Below, in pieces: positions 11,717 through 22,200 of a stretch of DNA of 64,000 bases. The stretch's first letter is position 1. Every line of letters begins with the position of its first letter. The position numbers and the translations under genes were made by a program. The notes under the pieces were generated by a model that saw nothing but the letters and a program-made list of their open reading frames with translations, had not been told where the DNA came from and made no database searches. This stretch comes from Berberis thunbergii (lineage: Eukaryota; Streptophyta; Magnoliopsida; Ranunculales; Berberidaceae), in NCBI GenBank assembly GCA_003290165.1, contig QNQO01007592.1, positions 248,001 through 312,000 on the forward strand, read 5' to 3'.

Positions 11717-11832
11717 TAAACTCCAAATCCTACAAAAATACAAAAATAAAATAATTAAACTAAAATACACTATTCGAAACATTAACAAATATCGATTAGG
11801 AGGTATATTATGTAATAATTATGTGAACATCA
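11717..11832 (-). repeat. TE-B 5' LTR remnant (116 bp)
   Basis: Gap-free match to 3,245-3,360 with about six differences by eye. It ends in GTGAACATCA, directly followed by the ACCAT duplication. It is the outermost part of the TE-B 5' LTR in minus orientation; the remaining roughly 1.44 kb of that LTR is missing. Confidence 0.92.
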
Positions 11833-11837
11833 ACCAT
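11833..11837. repeat. Right target-site duplication of TE-B (ACCAT)
   Basis: Identical to 1,799-1,803. It fixes the right boundary of TE-B and joins the two halves of TE-A. Confidence 0.9.
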
Positions 11838-13089
11838 CAAATCACTCCAGGAAAATACTCTCCTCATAGCATTGAAGACTTCACGACTAGATGCTGATTT
11901 CCTCAAGAGACATCACATTTTCTATCCGACCTCCTCAAAAGGCTTAGAATAAGGCAGATGAGGATGGCCACAAGCAGCGACGCAGTTACGGTCTCATAAT
12001 GCTATCAAGAGATACCACTTTTCCCATGTGTGATGACAGATGTGACTGAGAGCTATCACACCTGGAGACATCGCACATTGACTAACACTTCGATCAATAG
12101 TCAGTTAGCAGTGGGATCTGAGCTCATAAAGACACAAGTGGTATGGTGTAACACCAAGCATCTCCCTTGGTAGGAGACTCGTACTACTTCTCTGTGATAT
12201 GAGAAAAGATTAAGATACCTCAACATATTAACTATGTGCCCACCTACAACAGGTGACCACACATAACAACAACTATAATCATGCCTGGCCGATGTAAACA
12301 TAGAACATTCGAAAACTTCAGTGATGGAGATCCAACTTTAGCCTTTGGAAAACCCAAAGCATTTCCGTCAGCCTTTAGAAAAACCGAAACATCTTCTCAA
12401 AACAAGAACATTATAGGAAATAAACTTAGCAAAAGATGGTGCCTACAACGATTGAAAAACACCATTATATAGACATATTGGTTCACCAAACGGGCACTCT
12501 AGCATTAACTACCAGGCATTGAATGCCCGTATGGGAAATGGAATAGGACAATTCCCAAGGAAACTTTGTAGACCACGTAAATCAATTAATGGTGTTGCAC
12601 TCAACCCCATCAATTGAGAGGGAGTAACTGATATATTTTATCGTCACGCAATGCACCATGAAGGAAACCTTAGCCTCTTTTGCTGGTTCATGGGCTTAGC
12701 CTGTTATTCGAACAGTGCCCTGTCACATGCTTGGCACAAGCACTCAAGGATCATAGTCAGCTTTGACGTATAGACTTTATCATTCGTTAAGTTAAGGTAA
12801 CTTCATCCACACCATGAACCACTAGGTTCGCATGCCCCTTAGCAGGCGAAACCTCTGGTCAAACCGGGTAAGCATAGTCAGCCAACACTGATGACGATAG
12901 CTTCTCGTTCACCTCGATCACCTAGTCTGCTTAGTGCAGGCATCGACGGTTTAGGAAGTGAGAATCTAATCAGTGCTACCACGCCTGGTGAAGAGAACTT
13001 GCTAGGGGTCACTGCCCCATTCGCGGTCAGTGTTCGTCGAACCTAATCAAATAAGCCTAGCTAGTGACGACCAACAATGAAAGCTTCTG
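11838..13089 (+). other. TE-A non-coding 3' region, part 1
   Basis: No credible ORF. 12,300-12,640 is the reverse complement relative of 63,340-63,630 in TE-H: shared pieces include CCTTTGGAAAACCCAAAGCA and ATGCCCGTATGGGAAAT. This shows that TE-A and TE-H belong to one family. The plus-strand frame at 12,281-12,472 is fortuitous. Confidence 0.65.
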
Positions 13090-13920
13090 ATCAAAACTTG
13101 GACTTGTAGCCCCCACTGTGAGGGTGTAGATAGTCCAAAAGGTGGTAGCTTAGTCAATCCCGAACTGATTTCGATGGCTTGCCATGGGACCACTGCTTTT
13201 CAACATGGCCGCCAAATCACCAAACCTAAACTTGTAGTCTGCGCTGCGAAGGTGTAGATAGTTTAGAAGGTGGAAACCCAGTCAGCCACGACCTGATTCT
13301 GATGATTTTCCACTGACCATTGCTTTTCAACGTGGCCACCGAACCCTCCGAAATTTGTAGCTTGGTGCACTCAGGTGTAGATAATTTGGATGGTAGGAGC
13401 CTAGTTATTCTCGAACTGATTTCGATGGATTACCATGGAACCATTGCTCTTTAGCGTGGTCGTCAAACCCCTATTGAACATGTTGCCCTCACCGCATGGG
13501 GAGGGTGTTGACAGTTCAAAAGGTGGGAGCCTAATCAGTCTAGAACTGATTCCGACTGCTTGCCATAAGATCAATGCTCTTCAGCCTAGTTGCCAAACCT
13601 TTACTCCCCAAATTTGTCGACTGATGTGCTCTATCATAAATAATTCGGAAGGTGTAAGCCTAGTCAGTCTTGAAACTGATTTTGATGGCTTGCCACAAGA
13701 CCACTGCTCTTCAGCCTGGTCGCCAAACTTTTACTCCCCGAATTTGTCGACCGCTTTGCTCGGTCATAAATAATTCGGAAGGTGGAAGCCTAGTCAGTCC
13801 TGAACTGATTTCGATGGTTTGCCATGGGACCACTGTTCTGCAGCTTGATTGCCAAACCTTTACTCCCCGAATCTATCGACCGCTCTACTAAGTCATAAAC
13901 GATTCGGAAGGTGAGAATCT
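13090..13920 (+). repeat. TE-A minisatellite, ~130-bp monomer, about 7 copies
   Basis: The anchor (C/T)GGAAGGTG-like sequence recurs near 13,130, 13,259, 13,380, 13,512, 13,641, 13,771 and 13,901, giving a period of 122-131 bp. Each unit carries GAACTGATTTCGATGG-like and CTGCTCTTCAGC-like blocks. Units diverge noticeably from each other. The open frames at 13,435-13,891 follow from the repeat. TE-H has the same monomer in inverse orientation (62,241-62,830). Confidence 0.88.
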
Positions 13921-14459
13921 CAAACAACTCTCAACACGACCTCCGCTCTCCCTCAAGACTGCGGACATAAATATGAGCTTAGCTGAGTCAGCGCCTTCAC
14001 GCTCAAATGGATTGACATTCTAACATTAGAAAAAGGCCACTCGTGCTGATACAAGGATAGTACAATCGGTGCCCAAATAAAAGCTAATTAGGATAACAAC
14101 CCGAGCTTATGGCGTCTGGCTCGGTGCGAACGCTTTTACACCTACTTTCGGCCACCATAGCTTGCTCGTGGCAACAGGTACAGCCAACCAGTCAGACAAA
14201 CAAGAAAAATCTCAACATGCCCACTATCGGACATAACTACACAACTATGACCTCGAGTCATTCACAATACAAAACAGTCAAACTCTCCGATGCAGACAAG
14301 CCAGACAATGTCCTATTGATTCAACCAGCCTATGCCAAAGTTAGACGACATGGCAAAACGAAAAACGTGCAATAGAGACGCCGAATATGAATCAGAAAAT
14401 ACCATTTTCATTAGTGGCCAAGACAAAAAGTGTAAAAAAACATAAAGTTTGTTTCTAAT
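13921..14459 (+). other. TE-A spacer between minisatellite and antisense ORF
   Basis: About 540 bp with no recognisable coding signal. Short frames on both strands (14,109-14,375 and its neighbours) lack family resemblance. Confidence 0.5.
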
Positions 14460-17184
14460 CAGAAGGTACAAAAACGAAAAAGCTAAGCCTAGGAGGAACA
14501 AGGGCCTAATCAGATGAAGGTACAAAAATGGAAAAGCTAAGCCTAGGAGGAACAGGGGCAGAAGTTGCATCTGTACGCGCTTTGACCTGGACTTTAGGGA
14601 TCAACTTGTCCTCCTCGCCCGACAACTTAGAGGTAATAGACAAGTCCACATATGACATCTTCTTGTGATGGCTAAGATCCCACTTTGGATGCTCCTCCTT
14701 CATTAGGGCCAACAACTCCAGCCGGCCATGAACAACCCAGCGAAACTCACATTTGCCTTGTTCCTGAAAAAGCTCTTCCTGTCGCACATTTGCATCAATA
14801 AGGTCACACTCCAATAGCTCCAATTTTTCAGTTAGCGCATCGATCTGAGACTGCTGTGGCAAGACTACTCTTCACAACATTGAGTTCATGCCATTCTAGT
14901 TCGAGTTGGTCCTCGACCTTCCTCGCTTATTGAGCATAGAACTCCACATCAGATTCCAACTGTTGCTTCTCAGCAGCCCAGTCAGCTTCCTTCGAAGCAC
15001 TCTCTTAAGCAAAAGACTGCAGCTTAGAATGCGCCTTAGCTGCAGCTTTCTATGCAACCTCGACCTATAGGCGAGCCGGTTCAACTCCTTATTAAGTCGA
15101 TCCCTCTCGGACACCGCCTCGGTCAGATAAGCTCAAGGTTTTCCAGATGAGCTCTCTAAGCCTCAGCGGCCACGGTTGATTGATCCAACCACATCTTTTC
15201 GATATGCTTCTTAAGCCGTTCAATTTCATGAAGCGCATCAGAATACAACGTCTGCATGTGTGAGAAGACACGTTCCAAAGTATATACTCTCTTGTGAACT
15301 GCCTCTACTTTCATCCCAGCAACAGCCGCATGGCTCATATGAGACATACCAAGCATAAGATACTTCAAACCCTTGTCCACGCGCTCTTCCAGCGTATCCT
15401 CTTCGGGTTTTGAAACGTGGTTCATCAGCCAGCTGTGACGCCTGCTTATATGCTTCCTCGAAGCATACTTAACATCCACCTCTTGGTGCTAGACATGTGA
15501 GTTCATCTTCACAATTTCTGGTGTGAACAGACTTATCCGTGCATTAGGATGAAGCTTCCCCTGATCAGGAACTATTCCAATACCGCCCTTCACGGTTGCC
15601 ACCATCCTCAGACTCTCCTCCATGGCTTTTCCCTTGTCAAGAATGGCCGACCCTTTATTGCTAAACACCCCAACAGGATCTAAGGGGAGAAGAGGGACCT
15701 AAGTATCCAAAATGCCTTCCAATAGTTCCAGTTGTGGTCTAGAATGAGATGGTGGACAATGCGAACTAAGGAGACACGACTGGTACCATGACCACTTTCA
15801 GGCGAGTCAATGGTGGGGTGATCAGATTCCACCACCCCAAGCAAATTTTCAACAGAGCCCTCTACCGGAGCGGCCGACATGAATAAGCGCCAGCGGAAGC
15901 CACCATTACAACATGCACCAAATGGTCATTCAGAGCCTCAACCCGCGCTTCACTAAGGTTTGACCCGTCAGCACCTCCCGCCAACCGTAGATAATCTTTC
16001 TCCAAGCCAGGAACATTAGTCTCTGCCTCAACAGGCCTAGCGGACTCGCGTTCCTCTCTTATCAGAGCGGGTCGTGTCGAAGACTGTCTAGTCCTTGCAA
16101 GATTTCTTCCTCACAAAGGAAGCAAGTGTCTCAGATGGATCCTCAGCATCAGACAGGATGTGAGTCTTGGCCCTAGCAACCTTCCTCTTCCTGGAAGGGG
16201 GTCCCATCTTCCAGCTTAATGCTTGACTATCGATGTAGAGTAGGGGCAATGTGCCAATTGTCCCATAGTCCACTACGAACGAAATTGAAAACTCTTATGA
16301 TATCAACCACCTCCCTTTTATTCCATGTCACGGAATGCCTCCATGGTGGTTTGCTCCTCTAAAGTAAGAGGAGCAGTGGGAAACCTTCCTGCAAAAGAAC
16401 ACTGGCAATGATCACTCAGACCGCTATCAAGCACATCAAAGTCACAGGAAAGAAGTTGAACTTAACGAAGCGGCCTGAACTGTTGCTCATGCGAATGACC
16501 CTTGCACCAGAAATATTTTAAATCAGCAGGGGCCAGAAAACAATACTTCTACTAGAACTTGAAATCATCCGGTAGGTTAACGAAGCAATTTGGAAACTTC
16601 ATCTTGCAAACGACATTGCTCTGGAGTCTAGGAGCAATCAACAACTGAATCATCCGCGGGTCACACTAACGTTGGCCTCTTCAATACTGAGCAGAATCAT
16701 GAAAATGATTTTGTACCCGTTGGGTCCCAACTAAGCCGGAGAAATCCCCAAGAGATCCAAAAACTCCCAAATAATGTCCAGAACTGGGAAACACATTTCA
16801 GTTTGAAGCATCCCGCGATGTAAATAGATGAAACTGGTTGGAGGAGACATTTGCGTCTAGTCGCCAGTCAAAAAGTATAACGGCAAGTCTATAATAACTC
16901 GAAACTTTGTACGAATTTCAATTAGACTAGGATTGGACAACAGTCTGTCTTAAAAAACTCTAGGCCCTTAGCCAAAACAACATCATCAAGAAGGTTTTAT
17001 CGTGCCATGAAGAAGACGCACGAACCTTTCAGAACAATATCTTCAAAAACAAGTAAAACATAAGGGTCAGTCTCAACACTGCGGATGACCTATGTAGAGG
17101 ATAGTTTCCTGTATCTTTTTCGCTGAACCAACGCACACCAATTAATGCAGCGTGCGGCTCAAGCAACGATTCAGACTCAATCAT
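14460..17184 (-). pseudogene. TE-A antisense additional ORF (putative gypsy-type transposon protein, coiled coil)
   Basis: Read on minus from an ATG near 17,184 (MIESESLLEPHAALI, compare MIESEPLLEQSALLI in TE-H). Near 16,560-16,860 the motif IYLHRGMLQTEMCFPV and FLDLLGISPA.LGPNGYK match the domain annotated in plants as putative gypsy-type transposon (PF04195 style). SRKRKVARAK lies at 16,200. Heptad-rich coiled-coil pieces follow (15,156-15,479, 14,896-15,114, 14,506-14,862). Many stops and frameshifts split it. The C-terminal end is preceded on + by a two-copy repeat of about 50 bp (14,462-14,560). In Tat-clade elements such ORFs sit between integrase and 3' LTR, sometimes antisense; function is unknown. 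Confidence 0.72.
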
Positions 17185-17257
17185 CCTGAGCGCCGCATCC
17201 CTTTAAGAGATGACTTAGCGAACCGATGTGACGACCCCTTAACTCAAGGGGAGTAGC

Positions 17258-17907
17258 CGATGATACATAAAAATGGTCACACTCCTGAGCTGAACACGTG
17301 TCATGATGATCTCGAGGAACTACAGACCTAAGCATCGACCCAACACAGATCCAACCCAAACGGATCTAAGCTCGCTCAATTTCAGTCTGCCAAGCATACC
17401 TAGATTCTCATAGTATGCTAGGCCTACACGTCTCACATCTATCCACGATACCCATAAGCCCTTTTCGAGCAACTACAACTGCTCTTTGCTTCCAACTAGG
17501 AAGCAAACTCTAGAGTATCTTCCACACATAGAAACTCCCTTCTACGGATTGCTCTTGGATTGGGAACTATCTCCCGCGTAACTAGGAGTGCAGAGCTAAC
17601 AAGGAACTTCCCTCCTACAACACGACTCTTAATTAGAAAGGGACCTCCACGAAGATCTCCTCTCTAAACTACGTCTAAGTTGGCCTGGTTGAACAAGGAC
17701 TCCTTGCACTATAAATAAGACATGAGGTTGGTAAGCTAAGGTACACTACAAATTCCCTGTTACAGCATTACACCTTCCTTAGATCCCTGTCTGACTTTAG
17801 CATCAGAGTGCCATTGGCCACCCCACGATGGTCTGTGGCTCACTTGCGTTACTTGTGCAGATCAGTAGGAATAGGGTCAAAGCAGGGAACAAAAATTGAC
17901 TGCATCA
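17258..17907 (+). repeat. 3' LTR of TE-A with preceding polypurine tract
   Basis: 650 bp. Purine-rich AACTCAAGGGGAGTAGC (17,241-17,257) is the PPT. The LTR starts CGATGATACATA (TG changed to CG) and ends TTGACTGCATCA. Its reverse complement matches the solo LTR 18,316-18,993 and the TE-H LTR 59,617 onward. The following bases are ATATC, the presumed target duplication whose partner lies outside the window. Confidence 0.88.
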
Positions 17908-18315
17908 ATATCGTATAGTGAGTTTATTGTTCATAAACTATGCATTGGTTGATAAAATTAGGAAGGTCACTTACATCCCCTTCAACTATCAGATCTATAA
18001 ATACTCTCTTAAAATATGTATAAGTAATGTTTCACCCATTAATATCATCATCAATCGCTATAGGAAAAAACTTTTTACACAATCTTTATCCAATTTTACA
18101 TTATCATAAATTGGAATGGCTTTCATCTCCCAATCGAAATCTCAGTGATTATATAGAAGGCTAAAGGGGTAAAAGGTATTTCTCCAACTGAAAAAATGAA
18201 AACTACGGGTACTACGTCACCATCTTTCAATCAATGCAATGTCATCATGCGTAAGAACCATATTATTAAGAAAATGACCAATAGGCGTAGATAAAACTAT
18301 TCGTTTAACACTTAT
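17908..18315. other. Host sequence between TE-A and the solo LTR
   Basis: Non-repetitive, AT-rich. With the solo LTR removed, a minus-strand frame runs from 19,154 (WWKQICTLEGFV) into 18,300-18,217 (VKRIVLSTPIGHFLNNMVLT). This hints at an old coding segment that the LTR split. I do not recognise the protein. Confidence 0.35.
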
Positions 18316-18993
18316 TGATGCAGTCAATTTTTGTTCCCTACTTGACTTTGACCTGCTAGCTTGCACAAGGAATGCACGAGAGCCACGGACCACCGTTCTG
18401 GTGGCTGATGGCACTTCGATGTTAAAGTCAGACAGGGATCTGAAAAAGGCTTAAAGCTGCAAATAGGGAATTTGTAGTGTACCTTTGTTCACCAACCTCC
18501 TGTCTTATTTATAGTACTAGAGTCCTGGTGCGGCCAAGCCATTGGTGGCATAATTTAGGGAAAGAGATCTTTCTTGAAATCCCTCTCTAATTAGGAGTCA
18601 TCTTGTAGAGGGAAGTTTCACTGTTGGACTTGTGCTCCTAGATACGCGGGAGATAGTTACCCATAAGAGTGTTGTCCATATGTGAAAGTTTCCACATATG
18701 ACGTATACTCTGGTATCTACCTCCTAGTTGAAGAGGAAGTACTGCTGGCTTGCCCATCCGAAATAGATCCTCGAGTTACTTGCCTTAATAGGTCTTACGG
18801 GTATTGGGGATAGTTGTGAGACATGTGGGTTTAGTAGGATGTAATGATTAGGGTCTGGCTGGTGGACTACACTTCCCAAGCTTGCAGCTGCTTGGGCCGA
18901 ATCAATGTTAGACTGATGTTTGGGTTTGTTATTCCTAGAAGTCATCATGACACGTGTACGGTGCAGATGCAATGACGTTTTGGTGTATCATCA
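18316..18993 (-). mobile_element. Solo LTR (TE-A family), inverted relative to TE-A
   Basis: 678 bp, TGATGCAGTC...GGTGTATCATCA. It is flanked by CTTAT (18,311-18,315) and CTTAC (18,994-18,998), a 4/5 match expected for an aged 5-bp target duplication. No internal region is attached. It is therefore the product of LTR-LTR recombination within one element. Orientation is assigned by comparison with TE-E and TE-H, whose gag sense runs from the CATCA end. Confidence 0.87.
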
Positions 18994-19256
18994 CTTACAA
19001 ATCCTTCTAATGTACATATTTGTTTCCACCACTTGGAAACTATAGCAACTCCACAACACAATTTGATGTAGAACATATAGCTGAAATAATTGAAGACATA
19101 ATGGCCGACGAAAGACAAAAGGACGTAACTGAAATTTATAGATTTGGCGTCCAAGTTCGGAATGATACATGCAATACCTTTTCGAAAAGGAAGACATTAC
19201 GGGTACAATTCAAGCTATGTCATAATGTATGGTGGATTTTAGGCATTTGAGATCGT
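18994..19256. other. Host sequence, possible decayed coding segment
   Basis: Both strands have open frames here (19,020-19,250 plus; 18,991-19,197 minus), none recognisable. The minus frame joins the segment left of the solo LTR, and the target duplication explains the offset. Too little to assign a function. Confidence 0.3.
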
Positions 19257-22200
19257 TTAGGTTTTCAAAACAGCACTTTAATGTTTTTCAATAGGATTTT
19301 AGTTTTTTTTTCAATAGGATTTTAGTTTTTGTTTTCCAATATGATTTTAGTTTTCCAATAGACATTGGATTTTCAAAGACTTTTAGGACAATCCAAAGGT
19401 TGAGTTAGGTCTTAAATTTCTTTAATGTATTGTTCAAGGAGATATTCAATTAAATTATATTTAGAAAAACCTTTTTGTTTTATCTTTTATGTTGGATTCC
19501 AGATTGTTTTTGCTTGTGCATCATCATCATTTATAATTTTGGACATCTTTAATAAAATTTATATTTATTTTGAAATATATTGGCTAAAAGACATGATTAT
19601 AATAAATATATGATGGTATTTCATAATATTGTGCTTATAATATATGTCATATTTATTACAAATAATATCATTCTTATATATATGAAATTACTAAAATAAT
19701 TAAAATACCATTTCGGTCAAAAATCTTATACGAGATGTGAGCCGGTTTATGCTCCGGCTCCATCGACAGGTACACTCGCTGAAATCCTTGCAGTAGAGGA
19801 GGTACTTCTTTTGTATGTTTGCAGCACCTTCCTATTTTATTGCCACATCTTCCTCTACATGGTTCATCAATTGCATTGATAATGGTGGAGGTGGTGCGGA
19901 TGATGACCATTTTCCACTATCAATTCGAAATCCATGTTGAGAAGTAGATCTATGCATAAACCTCCCTAATCTCCGCATTTTAACCATCAAAAACTTATAA
20001 TTTTGAGAGGAGTAAAGGAATAGGCTAAATGAGGGCAAGAAAATGAGTGAAATTTGAGGAGAAATGGGTGAAAGAAGATGAAGCTTTTCGAGGGGTTTGA
20101 AGGGGGCTCATTGATGTAGAAGAAGAAGAGAAGAAAAATGAGGACGTGTTCGCGATAGGCTTTTATTTTAGGCCCATGCGGCTTTTGAAAAGTCATCCGC
20201 CCAGATTTTTATCCATTTTATGCACAATGACGTTGAGTCATTTTGCATGAATAAGAACAGGGATAGATAAATCTAATCCTTATTCTCCTTATCCATGCTT
20301 TACCATTAATGGCCTTATTAGATAAGCTAAGGTCGACTGTCTTGCTTGTTCTGTGAGCCATATCTTTCAACGCTCTTTGACTAAAAAAAAGAACTTCAAG
20401 GACTTTTATTAAATTCATGCAAAATAAATAAATAAATAACTAAACCTATGCCTTTACCTACATGAACTTATATGCAACAACATATGTAATAGAAGCGATA
20501 GAAAGGATGAGGATGAAGATGAAATCCGAGTGTCCTTGCTATTTTACAAGGCAACAAAACGATTATATTTGTAGGATTCAGATGTCTTAGTCGGCAAAGA
20601 AAAACCATGTCCAACTAAGAAATTATTATTATTTCTAGAATGAACACTATGCAAGAAAGTTCCAAAAAATATTATAAAGCTCTCGGGATACTTCCTCGAC
20701 ACCACCAAGGGTTTTGTTCTCAAAATCTGTTGAGGGATCACATTCACCATTGAAGCATGCACACCCAAAATCACTAAGCTCCAACTAAGATACTTCTATA
20801 TCATAAGTGAAGTAACATATGATACTAGAAAAAGATTAATAAATTGAGAATAATAAATAAATGACAAGGCAACATGTGGGCACCCATGTGACTCCCTCCC
20901 ACATGTCACTTTTTAAATGTCACTTCTCTCCTTAGGCATCATGAGATGAGAGAGAACTCAGACAATCACTTTTTCAATTTCAATGTCATTTTTTTCAATT
21001 TTAATGTCACTTCTCTCCTTAGTCATTTCTCTCCTTCTTCTTTAGCCTTCATCTACTTCATTTTTTTCCTCTTCTAACTGAGATATGATTCAAGACACGA
21101 CTGACTAGTGAGTGAAAAAGATCTAGAGCGAGCGAGTGTCAATTCCAACACTCAGAAGAGATCTGAAAAGGAGCCCTTACGATCTTCTAATTTAGGTGCT
21201 AAGGTAGGTTTGCTGAAATCTTCATCTTCTTTTTCATGGTGGCTCAAATGCTCATGCAAGTGGGGCAAGAGAGAGGGTAGGCCCATGGCCCACTACTGAC
21301 TCATCGTCGAGTTCCATCACTATCATCCTTGCAGTCGTGTCTGTATCTGTCTCCATTGTTAGGGTCGAATCGAACGGGATATCGAGCAAGTGGAAATCCT
21401 AAAGTAGATCTGATATGATATGATAGATAGAGAGAGGGTTGGTTTGGAGAAAGGGGAAGTAGTCAAAGGTGAGATTTCAGGAAGTGGTTTTGAGATTATT
21501 CAAACCTTCAACTTCTTTCTCCAATTTAGAAAAAGCCATGTCCGACTTCATCTTTCTCCTATTGCCATTGCAGAATGCTTCTCATGAAACTTCCCAACTT
21601 TTGTCAAATGGTGAAGTGTAGGGGTTGACTAAGAAAAAAGGGTTTTCTTTTATTTATTTATTTTTTCAGTTAAACGGGCGGATATCCGCCTATCCATCCG
21701 GTGCAGGGATGGTTTAAAAAAAATATATAATAAACGAATATTTTTGGGTGAATGCGAGGATCCGCTATCCCTATCAAGTTCAAGTTCCACCCCATTGCCA
21801 TCTCTAACCAAGTTCAAGTTGTATATTTTTCTAGTTAGGAGATAAATGACTATATATTCTGATGAGGATTTAGTTTAGAAACTAATGGATGATATCCAGA
21901 TAGGTAAATAGTTCTAAAGTATCATATTTAAAAAATTGAATTGGATCATGTCATATAAAATTCATCCCTAGCCCATGTTGATACCTTATTTTCCCTTAAT
22001 TAAGATCCGAAGTTCTATGGAAATCTATGAGACTGATGGTTCACAAAATTCATCAAGACACTAATTCGTTAAGGAACTCCTATAGGAAAAAGTTATATAC
22101 ATGTCCTTCCTTCCATCAAGTATGGAGCGCACAATGCCATGTGTAAGGATGCACAATGAAGAGCCTCCTACATTTCTCTCACCCATGGAAATGCTACACA

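Larger units (their letters stand above)
1804..11832 (-). mobile_element. TE-B: Athila-type Ty3/gypsy element on minus strand, interrupted and partly deleted
   Basis: Bounded by TG...CA LTR termini and an ACCAT duplication on both sides. Reading minus: only 116 bp of the 5' LTR survive (11,717-11,832). Gag, protease and most of RT are gone, and RT C-terminus, RNase H and integrase remain (5,040-6,853). They are followed by a long non-coding 3' region, a polypurine tract at about 3,361-3,376 and a 3' LTR (1,804-3,360). TE-C is inserted in RT at 6,854. The missing 5' half is best explained by a deletion running from inside TE-C into the TE-B 5' LTR. Confidence 0.88.
1..17907 (+). mobile_element. 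TE-A: pol-less Tat-type Ty3/gypsy element, left end outside window, split by TE-B
   Basis: Gag zinc-knuckle and protease remnants lie on + at the left (120-1,005). An antisense coding remnant on - (14,460-17,184) abuts a 3' LTR (17,258-17,907). The two halves are separated by TE-B, whose ACCAT target duplication shows that 1-1,803 and 11,833 onward were once contiguous. No RT, RNase H or integrase is recognisable between protease and the antisense ORF, so the element is non-autonomous or internally deleted. Tat clade is inferred from the gag/protease style and the antisense additional ORF next to the 3' LTR. The 5' LTR must lie left of the window. Confidence 0.75.

Noticed and set aside
13435..13891. 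Repeating plus-strand ORFs (C-H-K-T-T-A-L-Q-P type)
   Set aside because: They are the translated 130-bp minisatellite; no evidence of a protein.
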